DNA from: Betaproteobacteria bacterium
GTDB lineage: Bacteria; Pseudomonadota; Gammaproteobacteria; Burkholderiales; Rhodocyclaceae
Assembly (NCBI GenBank): GCA_020621405.1
Contig: JAHRYN010000002.1
Coordinates: 423,676-487,675 of the forward strand
DNA length: 64,000 nucleotides
Direction: 5' to 3'
In this document: piece after piece, positions 1-7,924 of the stretch
How the letters are laid out: each line of letters opens with the position of its first letter
Position numbering within the stretch: position 1 is the first letter of the stretch
Program-made: the position numbers and the translations under genes
Notes under the pieces: generated by a model
The model's input: the letters and a program-made list of their open reading frames with translations, nothing else
Database searches by the model: none
Told to the model about the DNA's origin: nothing

Positions 1-8
1 TCCTGGGC

Positions 9-368
9 ATGCCGCGCCCCGGATTGAAAAAGAAGAACGTCGGTCAATTCGAAGCTCATCTCGACCAGATCATCGCCAACGCTGAAGGCGCGTCAGCCGA
101 CACGAGCGATCACGAACTGGAAGCCGCCGTCACCGCCGCCGAAGCAACGTGGGTCAAGCCTCGCACCCGCGACAACAGCAAGCAAGCCGAAGTGATCCGG
201 ATGCTGCAACGCCCCGAGGGCGCAACCATCGGCCAGATCTGCACCGCCACCGGCTGGCAGGCGCACACGGTACGCGGCACCTTCGCCGGAGCCTTCAAGA
301 AAAAGCTCGGCCTGAACATCGTCTCGGACAAGCCACAGGGCGGCGAGCGGGTCTACCGCATCGCCTGA
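9..368 (+). CDS. DUF3489-type small protein
   Basis: 119 aa basic protein. The C-terminal half (about residues 55-119) reads like the DUF3489 fold, a winged-helix-like domain: a 'SKQAEVIRMLQRPEGATIGQI' type helix, then 'TGWQAHTVRGTFAGAFKKKLG', ending 'GERVYRIA'. The function of this family is unknown, but it recurs in proteobacterial mobile elements together with DUF2924 and serine recombinases, both of which occur at 13.3-15.2 kb here. The ATG at 9 is only 8 bases from the window edge and the frame is open to the edge, so the true start may lie outside. It is the first of four co-oriented small genes. DNA binding is inferred from the fold only. Confidence 0.7.
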   Translation: MPRPGLKKKNVGQFEAHLDQIIANAEGASADTSDHELEAAVTAAEATWVKPRTRDNSKQAEVIRMLQRPEGATIGQICTATGWQAHTVRGTFAGAFKKKLGLNIVSDKPQGGERVYRIA

Positions 369-373
369 AAGAA

Positions 374-437
374 GATGGGGAGAAGATCCATGAATAGCTT
401 GGCTTCTCTCCCCACCAGCGCGTTCATACAGGTGTCG
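374..437 (+). ncRNA. Hairpin leader element, copy A
   Basis: In the 100-base gap before the next gene, an outer stem (377-385 with 403-413, one bulged T) continues into CCA/TGG (388-390 with 400-402), closing a 9-base loop TGAATAGCT. About eight bases later comes CAGCGCGTT, then TACAGGTGTCG, ending 30-odd bases before the ATG at 469. Copy B at 833-900 has the same loop type, the same conserved downstream string and the same spacing. I read it as a structured 5' leader of a mobile-element gene family. Whether it acts as RNA or as a DNA/protein site is not shown. Confidence 0.5.
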
Positions 438-468
438 TGATTGACGACGCCACACCAGGAGAACCGCC

Positions 469-828
469 ATGAGCACCATGACCATCACCATCGAACGCAA
501 CCAACGTACCCTGCAGTTTGGAGGCCAGAGCCTCCAGGTCGAAGAATTGAGCGTCCGCCTGCCGTTTGCACGCAAACCTGCCGACCTCGACGAACTGGGC
601 GGTCGCGACCAGCACAAGGTCTACGTCACCGAGACCAGGGAACTGACCCCTGCCGAATTCGACGCCTTTGGGCGCAGCTTGCTGGTGTCGCGCGACTGGC
701 TGCGTGGCAAGGGTGGCGGCACTGGCGACGGCTACCTTTGCGTCGAGGTCACTGCTCCTGGACGACCCTATCTCTACGTCAATCCCGAGGGCGGTGATTA
801 CGCCCGCTACGTAGCCCGTCTCGGTTGA
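469..828 (+). CDS. Hypothetical protein of mobile element
   Basis: 119 aa, not recognised. The sequence looks like a single small alpha/beta domain with no signal peptide, membrane segment or known motif. The N terminus (about residues 5-30) alternates hydrophobic and polar residues as in beta strands, and the C terminus has aromatic-rich 'GRPYLYVNPEGGDYARYV'. The ATG at 469 follows 'caggagaaccgcc', a good ribosome-binding site. Its 100-base upstream gap carries the hairpin leader that is also found before the gene at 929, although the two proteins are not similar. Co-oriented neighbours suggest a mobile-element accessory operon. Confidence 0.6.
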   Translation: MSTMTITIERNQRTLQFGGQSLQVEELSVRLPFARKPADLDELGGRDQHKVYVTETRELTPAEFDAFGRSLLVSRDWLRGKGGGTGDGYLCVEVTAPGRPYLYVNPEGGDYARYVARLG

Positions 829-832
829 TCGA

Positions 833-900
833 AATTGATGGAGAAAGAAGCCAGGAACAGCTTGGCTTCTCAATCGAACAGCGCGTTACTACAGGGGTCG
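833..900 (+). ncRNA. Hairpin leader element, copy B
   Basis: Second copy of the leader seen at 374-437. AGAAGCCA (846-853) pairs with TGGCTTCT (863-870) around a 9-base loop GGAACAGCT. Then CAGCGCGTT at 879-887 and TACAGGGGTCG follow. The string AGCTTGGCTTCTC lies exactly 20 bases before CAGCGCGTT in both copies, and both gaps are 100 bases long. The downstream genes are unrelated in sequence. Confidence 0.5.
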
Positions 901-928
901 CAACGATCAACCCGAAGGAGCAGCCACC

Positions 929-1291
929 ATGACCACCAATCAGATCCCCGCCACCCAGAACGAAGCCTGGGGCTTTTGGGGCACGATGAACGAGCACGCG
1001 GAAGCCGCATGGCCCTTGACTATGACCGCCATCTCGGACGCCACTCACCAGCCCCTCGAGTCGGTGCGAATCTTCCTCGACAGCCGCCACGGACGCCACT
1101 TTGCCGACGACGTCCAGAACGGTTTGTACCAAGGCCAAGCCTTGCAGGATGCGATCAACGCCGCCACCCAACGCTGGATGGGCTGGACGATTGGCCGCCA
1201 GACCAGCAAGCAGCACGGCATACCGCGCGGCCTGCCTTACCTGACAGGCTTTGTGATCCACTGCGAGATCTGCGAAGAGTTGGCAGCCTGA
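929..1291 (+). CDS. Hypothetical protein of mobile element
   Basis: 120 aa, not recognised. It appears mostly helical and tryptophan-rich ('EAWGFWGTMNEHAEAAWPL'), with a C-terminal pair of cysteines in 'HCEIC'. No signal peptide or transmembrane segment. The ATG at 929 follows 'cgaaggagcagccacc', a strong Shine-Dalgarno sequence, and is preceded by leader copy B. Its stop codon overlaps the next start by one base (TGATG), which implies translational coupling to the 74-aa gene downstream. Confidence 0.6.
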   Translation: MTTNQIPATQNEAWGFWGTMNEHAEAAWPLTMTAISDATHQPLESVRIFLDSRHGRHFADDVQNGLYQGQALQDAINAATQRWMGWTIGRQTSKQHGIPRGLPYLTGFVIHCEICEELAA

Positions 1292-1515
1292 TGAAAACGC
1301 CCGCCAACGAACGGGAGCAGGCCCTGCGTTGGCTGATTGCCAACCGGCGTCCCGACATCTCCATCGAGCAGGCCGTGCGCGTCATGTGCATGGCACTGCC
1401 GCGCGATCTCACCACTATGCAAATCCTGCGGCGTATCGCCGAGGAAGAAGAGGCCAAGCAGCCCGGCCAGCCATTCAACTGGCGCACACTTCCTGGTCTG
1501 CCGCCTCGCGGATAG
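1291..1515 (+). CDS. Small hypothetical protein, coupled to upstream gene
   Basis: 74 aa, helical and basic, not recognised. The ATG at 1291 shares its A with the TGA of the preceding gene, so the start is set by the TGATG overlap rather than by its own ribosome-binding site. Residues 10-55 look like a compact helical domain. The last 41 bases run into the 3' end of the convergent methyltransferase gene (1475-2710). The overlap is in antisense, and both reading frames look genuine. Confidence 0.55.
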   Translation: MKTPANEREQALRWLIANRRPDISIEQAVRVMCMALPRDLTTMQILRRIAEEEEAKQPGQPFNWRTLPGLPPRG

Positions 1516-2710
1516 CCGTCTGGCCGGTGAAGTCCTCCCACCGGCGCACGATCACATCCACGTACTTCGGATCGAGTTCGATCAGCCGCGCGACGCGACC
1601 TGACTTCTCCGCTGCGATCAGCGTCGTGCCAGAACCGCCGAACGGATCGAGCACCACGTTACCCGGGCGGCTCGAATTGCGGATCGCCCGCTCCACCAGC
1701 TCCACTGGCTTCATCGTCGGGTGCAAGTCGTTCTTCTGCGGCTTCTTGATCGCCCACACATCGCCCTGATCACGGTCACCACACCAGTGACGTTGCGCAC
1801 CCTCGGGCCATCCGTACAGGATTGGTTCGTACTGGCGCTGGTAGTCGGCGCGGCCGAGCGTGAAAGTGTTCTTGGCCCAGATGATGAACGTCGACCACTT
1901 GCCACCAGCGGCGCGGAAGGCCGCCTGCAGCACATCCAGTTCGCTGGATGACATCGCTACGTAAATACCGCCCCGGCAATGGGTGACGGTGGGCGTCAGT
2001 GCTGCCAGAAGGAAGTCGTAGAAGCCATCGCCCAAGTTGTCGTTGAGGATCGCGCGATCCGTTCCGCGCATCTTGTCCTTGGCGCTGTTGGCGTAGTTCA
2101 CGTTGTACGGCGGGTCGGTGAAGACCATGTCTGCCAAGTCGCCTTGCATCAGCCGGGTATAGCTCTTTGCCACGGTCGAGTCGCCGCACAGCAGCCGGTG
2201 CTGACCCATGATCCAGACATCACCCGGACGCGAGATCGGTGTCTCGCCAACCTCCGGTACAGCATCCTCATCGGTCTGGCCTTCGTTGTTCGGCTCGTCG
2301 CCCGCGATCAGTTCGGCCAGCGCGTCGGCGTCAAAGCCGGTGATGTCGAGGTCGAAACCGTCCAGCTGCAGCGCCTCCAACTCGATCCGCAACATCGCAT
2401 CATCCCAGCCTGCGTTCTCGGCGATGCGGTTGTCCGCGATGACCAAGGCGCGGCGCTGGGTCGGGCTCAGGTGATCGAGTACGACCACGGGCACGATCTC
2501 CAGCCCGAGCTTCTGCGCAGCCGCCAAGCGCCCATGCCCGGCAACGATCACGCCGTCACTGCCAGCGAGAATCGGATTGGTGAAGCCAAACTCAGCAATC
2601 GATGCGGCGATCTGCGCCACCTGGTCATCCGAGTGCGTCCGCGCATTGCGTGCATAGGGCAGCAGTTTGGCGGTTGGCCACTGTTCGATCTTGTCTGCCA
2701 ACCAGTTCAT
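1475..2710 (-). CDS. ParB-like/DNA methyltransferase fusion protein 1
   Basis: 411 aa. Residues 1-110 form a ParB/sulfiredoxin-like N-terminal domain ('NARTHSDDQVAQIAASI', 'GHGRLAAAQKLG'). It is followed by a D21-class DNA methyltransferase domain with catalytic DPPY (about residue 197, 'TDPPYNVNY') and the SAM-binding 'DPFGGSGTTLIAA' near the C terminus. The family modifies adenine-N6 or cytosine-N4; motif order (catalytic before SAM site) fits the beta class. The start overlaps the stop of the upstream methylase by four bases (ATGA). No restriction partner is adjacent, so it is probably an orphan methylase that protects or regulates the element. Confidence 0.88.
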   Translation of the reverse strand: MNWLADKIEQWPTAKLLPYARNARTHSDDQVAQIAASIAEFGFTNPILAGSDGVIVAGHGRLAAAQKLGLEIVPVVVLDHLSPTQRRALVIADNRIAENAGWDDAMLRIELEALQLDGFDLDITGFDADALAELIAGDEPNNEGQTDEDAVPEVGETPISRPGDVWIMGQHRLLCGDSTVAKSYTRLMQGDLADMVFTDPPYNVNYANSAKDKMRGTDRAILNDNLGDGFYDFLLAALTPTVTHCRGGIYVAMSSSELDVLQAAFRAAGGKWSTFIIWAKNTFTLGRADYQRQYEPILYGWPEGAQRHWCGDRDQGDVWAIKKPQKNDLHPTMKPVELVERAIRNSSRPGNVVLDPFGGSGTTLIAAEKSGRVARLIELDPKYVDVIVRRWEDFTGQTAIREAADQEVCAS

Positions 2711-4131
2711 GCCAGCACCTCATCATCAACGGTGGTGGCGCGCTCGGCGGCAACCTGTTCGAACGATTGACCTGTTGCCAGCAGCGTGACCGGCACGTCA
2801 GGGTGGTTCTGCTGAAAGCGCTTGATGGCCACGTCCACGTACTCCGGTGCGATCTCAATGCTGCGGCAGATGCGGCCAGTGCGCTGCGCGGCCAGCATCG
2901 TGGTACCGCTTCCACCGAAGGGCTCGAACAAAATATCTCCGGCTTCGGTGTAAGCCTCGATGGCAAACTCCGGCAACGCCACCGGGAACACAGCCGGGTG
3001 ATCGATGTCCTGCCCGATCTTGCCCTTGTGGCGCATCACGCGGATCACCGAGTCGGGGATGCGCGTGTCCTGCGTCGGCTGACCCTTGTGCGTCCAGCCG
3101 CCGACCTCTCCATCCTTACCGCGCATCGCCGTGGACGAACCATCGGCACGCAGGTGCGATTCCTGGCCTGCGTGCTTGCAAGGCACGATCTTGTTGGGTT
3201 TGCGGGTGCTGCGATTGAAGTGGAAAACAAACTCGAAGCTGGGAGCCAGTCGGCCCTGCCAGTCGCCTGGCATGCCTGGCCCCTGATCCCAGACGTACCA
3301 CGCGAAGCGCCGCCACCCCTGCTGACGCATCCAGGACAGCCAGCCGTCCCAATAGGGGATGACTTCGTTGTCGCGGTGGATCAACCCAAGGTTGACCAGC
3401 ACCTGTCCGTCGCCCGCCATCGGCAAATGCGCGAACACACCGCGCATCAGTGCATCCCAATCGGCGATGCCGCCGGAGGTGTAGTCGCGTTGATTGCCAT
3501 AAGGCGGCGAGGTGAAGCACAGCTGCGCGGTGTCACCCTGCATCAGCGTGGCGACAACGGCCGGGTCGGCGGCGTCGCCACAGATCAATCGGTGCGAGCC
3601 GATGGCCCAGAGATCGCCTTCGCGCGACACTGCGACCACTGGCGCAGCAGGCACATCGTCTGCTGCATCGGGTTCGTTGGCGTCTGCTTCATCCTGCACC
3701 ACCGGTTCTGCTTCAGTGGACGTGGCATCAGCCAGCAGAGCGTCGATCTCGATGTTCTCGAAGCCGGTCAGCGACAGCTCGTAACCTGCTTCGGAAAGCT
3801 CCGCCAGTTCGAGCGCCAACATCTCCTCATCCCAGCCAGCGTCAAGCGCCAGTCGGTTGTCGGCGATGACCAGCGCACGTTTCTGCGCGGTGCTGAGGTG
3901 AGCCAGTTCGATCACCGGCACTTGATCCAGCCCTAGCTTGCGAGCAGCAGCCAGACGACCGTGGCCCGCGATGATGCCGTTGTCGCCATCAACCAGAACT
4001 GGGTTTGTCCAGCCGTATTCGACGATGCTGGCGGCGATCTTGGCGATCTGCGCATCGGAATGCGTGCGCGGATTGCGGGCGTAGGGAATCAGCGCCTCGA
4101 CCTTGCGGTACTCGACGTTGAGCGTGTTCAA
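2707..4131 (-). CDS. ParB-like/DNA methyltransferase fusion protein 2
   Basis: 474 aa paralogue of the downstream gene: ParB-like N terminus (about residues 1-115, 'GHGRLAAARKLG'), an acidic linker, then a methyltransferase domain with SPPY instead of DPPY ('FTSPPYGNQRDY') and 'FEPFGGSGTTMLAAQRTG'. SPPY is typical of N4-cytosine methylases, so the two enzymes may modify different bases; this is inference. It begins with TTG at 4131, supported by 'aggacatcatct' upstream; no ATG or GTG with a better site is in frame. A strong hairpin with a T-run lies about 17 bases upstream of the start. Confidence 0.85.
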   Translation of the reverse strand: MNTLNVEYRKVEALIPYARNPRTHSDAQIAKIAASIVEYGWTNPVLVDGDNGIIAGHGRLAAARKLGLDQVPVIELAHLSTAQKRALVIADNRLALDAGWDEEMLALELAELSEAGYELSLTGFENIEIDALLADATSTEAEPVVQDEADANEPDAADDVPAAPVVAVSREGDLWAIGSHRLICGDAADPAVVATLMQGDTAQLCFTSPPYGNQRDYTSGGIADWDALMRGVFAHLPMAGDGQVLVNLGLIHRDNEVIPYWDGWLSWMRQQGWRRFAWYVWDQGPGMPGDWQGRLAPSFEFVFHFNRSTRKPNKIVPCKHAGQESHLRADGSSTAMRGKDGEVGGWTHKGQPTQDTRIPDSVIRVMRHKGKIGQDIDHPAVFPVALPEFAIEAYTEAGDILFEPFGGSGTTMLAAQRTGRICRSIEIAPEYVDVAIKRFQQNHPDVPVTLLATGQSFEQVAAERATTVDDEVLA

Positions 4132-4458
4132 AGATGATGTCCTGAAAATAGAAAACCCGCCGACGAAGCCGTGGGCGGGTCTTGGGGGTTAGTGCGAACT
4201 GGCGGGTGCGAACTGCGAACCGTGCAAACCTTGGTTCGCACCCTGACGCTAAAAAAGCGCCGCGCTCGCGCCCCCCGCATTGGTTTTTGGCCAGGAAGGA
4301 CCCGTTGATTTCCGGGCTGCTTCCTCTGCCGTCACCTCTGTCCAGACGATAGATGAATACTACGCAAGATCAGGTCGTTTTGTTGCAGGGGCAAAAACCG
4401 CTGATTGCCGCGTGATGGCGCACATCCCCGACCATACGCGCCAAATCACGCCAAAACC
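4132..4458. other. 327-bp non-coding interval with repeats
   Basis: Lies between the start of methyltransferase 2 and the end of the DUF6362 gene. It holds the minus-strand hairpin at 4148-4181 and a cluster of direct and inverted 'tgcgaac'/'ggttcgca' motifs around 4195-4245, similar to the 'ggcgaacc' motifs at 12717-12770. Short open frames here have no ribosome-binding site or family resemblance. The hairpin and repeats suggest regulation between the replication operon and the methylases. Confidence 0.5.
4148..4181 (-). terminator. Hairpin with U-tract before methyltransferase 2
   Basis: On the minus strand, ACCCGCCCACGG, a loop and GGCGGGT are followed by TTTTCTATTTT, the form of an intrinsic terminator. 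It ends the transcript coming from the DUF6362 gene. It also sits about 17 bases ahead of the TTG start at 4131, so it may attenuate methylase expression rather than end a unit. Confidence 0.6.
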
Positions 4459-4845
4459 CTACGCGACCACCACACCATTGAGTTGATCTGCGACCGTCTG
4501 CAATGCCCGCTGCCAATGTCGCCATGCCGTTGTGCGGTCGCAGGCAAAGCGGATCGTGATGTCACGCCAGCCATAGCGCTTCGCGCGCATCCATACGAGA
4601 TGACGTTGCTCAACTGTGAGCCACTGCACCCAGCGCATGACTTCCAGCATTCGTTCAATCGCGGTTGGACTCGGCGGAAAGGATCGATAAACCCTCTCGT
4701 CAGCAGCAAAGGTCTCCCACTCGTTTCGGACAATGGCGGGCCAGCAGTTGAAGTAACCCTGCACTCGAACAGGAGGCAACCGTCGACTGGTGCTTGCTGC
4801 CTCTTCAAACCGAGCAGCAACGTCCTCGATAGTCCACTTAGTCAT
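4459..4845 (-). CDS. DUF6362-like phage protein
   Basis: 128 aa. It begins 'MTKWTIEDVAARFEEAA' and contains 'RRLPPVRVQGYFNCWPAIVR', a pattern I associate with DUF6362, a family of phage and island proteins next to terminase or methylase genes. The C-terminal half (residues 65-115) reads like a sigma-region-4 type helix-turn-helix ('RHLVWMRAKRYGWRDIT', 'CDRTTAWRHWQRAL'), so DNA binding is likely. The start at 4845 has 'cggagggcgacgca' upstream; the longer frame to 4950 has no such support. It overlaps the upstream gene by eight bases. Confidence 0.65.
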   Translation of the reverse strand: MTKWTIEDVAARFEEAASTSRRLPPVRVQGYFNCWPAIVRNEWETFAADERVYRSFPPSPTAIERMLEVMRWVQWLTVEQRHLVWMRAKRYGWRDITIRFACDRTTAWRHWQRALQTVADQLNGVVVA

Positions 4846-5041
4846 TGCGTCGCCCTCCGTAGAGCCGGTCACCGATGCGTCGCACGATCTCGCGTTCGAT
4901 GAAGTCCAGACGTTCGTCGGATGCGTTGACCACCAGGATGTGTTGGTCACGCCAGCCTCGTTCCTTGATCGAGTCCAGATCCGTGGCCTGCGGCTGCAGA
5001 CGACCCAGGGGGCAGCGGTATTGGGGTGTCGGCACCTTCAT
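4838..5041 (-). CDS. Small hypothetical phage protein
   Basis: 67 aa, not recognised. The N terminus 'MKVPTPQYRCPLG' contains one cysteine, and the C terminus is a charged helix ending 'RIGDRLYGGRRND'. The start at 5041 is fixed by a strong 'caggaggtgtgac' site. It lies one base from the stop of the RuvC-like gene and overlaps the DUF6362 gene start by eight bases (ATGACTAA register), so it belongs to the same coupled operon. Confidence 0.6.
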   Translation of the reverse strand: MKVPTPQYRCPLGRLQPQATDLDSIKERGWRDQHILVVNASDERLDFIEREIVRRIGDRLYGGRRND

Positions 5042-5042
5042 G

Positions 5043-5507
5043 TCACACCTCCTGTGTCTCGACTGCCCAGTGCAGCAAGGCCAGGGCGTCGGCTTCGTTG
5101 TCGTCGACTGGGGTGTGACCACGCAGGCGGACAGACGCGATCATGTCGTCCTTGCCCGCATTGCCCTTGCCGGTCGCGTGCTTTTTGATCGTGCCGACCG
5201 GAACGCCTTGGTACGGAATGTTGTGATGCTCACACCATGCGGTCAGGTGTCCCATGAAACCACCGTAGGCGTGCGCCGCATCAGCGCCAGCGTGCCGTCG
5301 AACTTCCTCGAAGAACACCGCGTTGATGTGGTTGCTGACCGAGAGCAGTTCATTGAGCCAGCGCTTGAAACGGAGAAAACGCATGCCGCCTCCCTCAAAT
5401 CGCTGCGGCTTGAAGTGCTCCGTGCCGCTGGTGATCGTGCCGTCCAGGTGCAGCAATGCCCACCCAGTGTGTGTGCCCAGATCAAGGGCCAAGATCGTCG
5501 TGTTCAT
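5043..5507 (-). CDS. RuvC-like Holliday junction/RNase H-fold nuclease
   Basis: 154 aa. RNase H-like fold with the expected acidic residues: D9 in 'ILALDLGTHTGWA', E67/E68 in 'AVFFEEVRRH', and a C-terminal 'DDNEADALAL' (D135/D136, D140) that closes the active site. Length and motif order match phage RuvC-like junction resolvases, which process recombination and replication intermediates. The start at 5507 (MNTTILALD) is chosen because the longer frame reads through the neighbouring small gene. It is part of the replication operon. Cleavage specificity cannot be read from sequence. Confidence 0.78.
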   Translation of the reverse strand: MNTTILALDLGTHTGWALLHLDGTITSGTEHFKPQRFEGGGMRFLRFKRWLNELLSVSNHINAVFFEEVRRHAGADAAHAYGGFMGHLTAWCEHHNIPYQGVPVGTIKKHATGKGNAGKDDMIASVRLRGHTPVDDNEADALALLHWAVETQEV

Positions 5508-5640
5508 CGTCGTGCTCCAGTTCAAGGGCCAGTGACGGATGCGACGGGTTCTTTGAAGAACATCCCTTACGTGCGCGCACGCGTAGCGCGTCAATCAGGA
5601 AACCCGTCAAATCCGTCACTCGCCCGGATTGCTCAGTCAT
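5482..5640 (-). CDS. Possible 52-aa coupled small protein
   Basis: 52 aa, 'MTEQSGRVTDLTGFLIDAL' followed by a basic stretch and an acidic histidine-rich tail. It fills an otherwise empty 125-base gap between the primase and the RuvC-like gene. Its ATG overlaps the primase stop by eight bases (ATGACTGA), the same register used by several gene junctions in this operon, and its 3' end overlaps the RuvC-like start by 26 bases. It has no clear Shine-Dalgarno sequence. Not recognised; it could be a chance frame. Confidence 0.4.
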   Translation of the reverse strand: MTEQSGRVTDLTGFLIDALRVRARKGCSSKNPSHPSLALELEHDDEHDDLGP

Positions 5641-7924
5641 CTCGGTAGGGGTAGCCGTGGCTGTACGGCTTGGGCCTGAGGGCGATGCCCGTGATGCCAC
5701 GTGCGCCCCCGGTCAGCCGACATTTCTCGAACTTGCGGGCCGCCATCAGCTCGGAGAAGCGCTTGACCGAGCCCACGTATTCACCTGCGCGCTCTGCCCA
5801 TTCGCGCCAGTCGGCGAACAGTTCGGACACGCCTTCGCGGTGGGTCTTGGCCAGCAGGCAGCGCTCTTCGATCCACTGCCCGAGCGCGTCCTCGGCTTCG
5901 AAATACTCCTCGGTCGCCGACACCACGCTGGTAGGCGGCTTCAGGCCCTGGCGTTGCCAAAGGCTGCAGCCCTCGACAGCCCACGCCAGAATGCCGTCCC
6001 GTTCCTTGAGCAGCTTTTCGGTCAGCCTGCCGTCACGCCGTTCGGGCGGGATCGTCACCGTGAACGGGATCAGGTGCAGTCGCCGCTTCATCGCTTCGTC
6101 CACGTTGCGGATCGATGGCTTGTGGTTGCCTGCGATCACCAACTTGAACTGCGGCACGTACTCGAAGAAGTCCTGGCGCATGAAGCGCGCGGACACCTTG
6201 TCGCCACCGGTGATGGCCTTGACCTTGGATTCGTTCCAGCGCCGACCCTGTTCGGTTTCGATGGATGACACGAAGCGTGCGCCGCGCAGACCCGCCAGAT
6301 CGGTCGGGTGCCGGTCGGTGCGCGCCTCCATGAACGTGTCCATCGGTGCGTTGGCCGCGTAGTCGCCCAAGATGGTGGTCAGGACGTTGACGAACACCGA
6401 CTTGCCGTTCGCGCCCGTCCCGTACAGAAAGAACAGCGCGTGCTCACTGGTCACGCCCGTCAGGCAGTAGCCGACCATCAGTTGCAGGTAGGCCATCAGC
6501 TCGGCGTCGCCACCTGTGACGTCGGCCAGGAACGCGCGCCACGTCGGACTGTCGCCCTGCGGTGTGGCCGTGGTCACCTTGGTCATCCGATCATCGCGTC
6601 GGTGCGGTCGCATGCGGCCCGTGCGCAGATCAACCACGCCGCCTGGTGTGTTGAGCGCCCAGACGTCGGCATCCCACTCCTCGGCGGTGGACGCGTGCTT
6701 GGGATCGGAGCGTGCGATTTTCTCGACGGACGAGATCGTGGCGGAGCTGGCCAGCTTGCCTTTGAGCCGGGGGCTGTCCGCTTTGAGTGACGCCATCCTG
6801 CAGATGCCACGCGCCAGGTGAGATACATAGAGGATCTGATCGGGATTCCAGCGCACGCCAGTCCAGACCAGCCATTTGCCCCACAGCGCGCAGTAGCGCC
6901 AGTCCTCGCCATAGCGACGGGTGAAGGCCGAGGACAAGCCGTCCTCTGTCGTCCAGTCGACACCGGTCAGCAGATCCGGTGGTGGCGTCTCCTCGACCGA
7001 GCGCATCACCGGCATCCGTTCGCCGACGGCAAGGAATCCACCGACATCAAAGCCTTCCGGGGTGGCATCGGCCGCATCCCAGCCATCCGGTTTGTCATCG
7101 GGTGGCACCAGGATGGCGACCGTGGTTGCACCCGCGTTCAGGATTGCTTGCGATGCACGGTCAGCGTAATCCCAGCCTGGCGCATCCCGGTCAGGCCAGA
7201 TCAGCACGGATTTGCCCGCCAGCGGCGACCAGTCGGTCTTGTCGACGGGAGCATTCGCGCCATGCATGGCCGTGGTTGCCACCACGCCGATAGCGATCAG
7301 TGCCTGCGCGCACTTCTCGCCCTCGACCAACACAACGTGGCCAGCAGCAGCCAACCCCGGCTGGTTGTACAGCGGGCGCGGATCGGGCGGAGCCATCTTG
7401 CGCCGCTTGGCATCCCACGGCCGGAACTCCTTCTTGCGCCCGGGCGGGTCGTAGCGGTACACGACCGCAATCAGTTTGCCGGTGGCATCGAAGTAGTCCC
7501 ACTTGGCCGTGGCCGGGCCAAGTTCATCAACCGGCGCTTCCTTCTTGGCGCTGCGCACCGGCACTGATCGCGAACGACCGAGCAGATCGGCAGCCTCGTC
7601 GAGCACCCGGGGAAAGTCGGTGTGGACGTTGGCCCCGAGGTAGGCGGCAATCAAGGCAAAGATGTCACCGCCATCACCCGTGGCACGATCCGTCCAGAGA
7701 CCAGCCTTCTCGCCTTCGAGTACCACCTCGAGGCTGTCGCCTGGGCTGCCCAGGATGTCCCCGATCAAAAACTTGCCCCGACGCTTCTTTCCCGCCGGAA
7801 ACATTGTGGTCAGGACTGATTCCATGCGTGCGATCAGTTCAGTGCGAATTTCGTCCCGCTCGCTGTCATTGACGTTGCGCCGGCCCGTTTCTCCCGGTGG
7901 TGATGTGTCATTGAAATCAAGCAT
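5633..7924 (-). CDS. P4-type phage primase-helicase
   Basis: 763 aa. The N-terminal half resembles a primase/Toprim-like region: 'LVEGEKCAQALIAIG' followed by 'VLIWPDRDAPGWDYA'. The C-terminal half is a D5/P4-family superfamily 3 helicase with Walker A 'YGTGANGKSVF' near residue 500 and 'RFVSSIETEQGRRWNESKVK' after it. Together these would prime and unwind DNA for replication of the element. Start chosen at the ATG 7924 with 'gaggg' eight bases upstream; an in-frame GTG at 7933 is possible. The ATG overlaps the upstream HTH gene stop by eight bases. The length is normal for the family. Confidence 0.88.
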   Translation of the reverse strand: MLDFNDTSPPGETGRRNVNDSERDEIRTELIARMESVLTTMFPAGKKRRGKFLIGDILGSPGDSLEVVLEGEKAGLWTDRATGDGGDIFALIAAYLGANVHTDFPRVLDEAADLLGRSRSVPVRSAKKEAPVDELGPATAKWDYFDATGKLIAVVYRYDPPGRKKEFRPWDAKRRKMAPPDPRPLYNQPGLAAAGHVVLVEGEKCAQALIAIGVVATTAMHGANAPVDKTDWSPLAGKSVLIWPDRDAPGWDYADRASQAILNAGATTVAILVPPDDKPDGWDAADATPEGFDVGGFLAVGERMPVMRSVEETPPPDLLTGVDWTTEDGLSSAFTRRYGEDWRYCALWGKWLVWTGVRWNPDQILYVSHLARGICRMASLKADSPRLKGKLASSATISSVEKIARSDPKHASTAEEWDADVWALNTPGGVVDLRTGRMRPHRRDDRMTKVTTATPQGDSPTWRAFLADVTGGDAELMAYLQLMVGYCLTGVTSEHALFFLYGTGANGKSVFVNVLTTILGDYAANAPMDTFMEARTDRHPTDLAGLRGARFVSSIETEQGRRWNESKVKAITGGDKVSARFMRQDFFEYVPQFKLVIAGNHKPSIRNVDEAMKRRLHLIPFTVTIPPERRDGRLTEKLLKERDGILAWAVEGCSLWQRQGLKPPTSVVSATEEYFEAEDALGQWIEERCLLAKTHREGVSELFADWREWAERAGEYVGSVKRFSELMAARKFEKCRLTGGARGITGIALRPKPYSHGYPYRDD

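Noticed and set aside
4280-4486. Short plus-strand frame in the 4.1-4.5 kb interval
   Set aside because: No ribosome site, no family resemblance, and it runs into the convergent DUF6362 gene.
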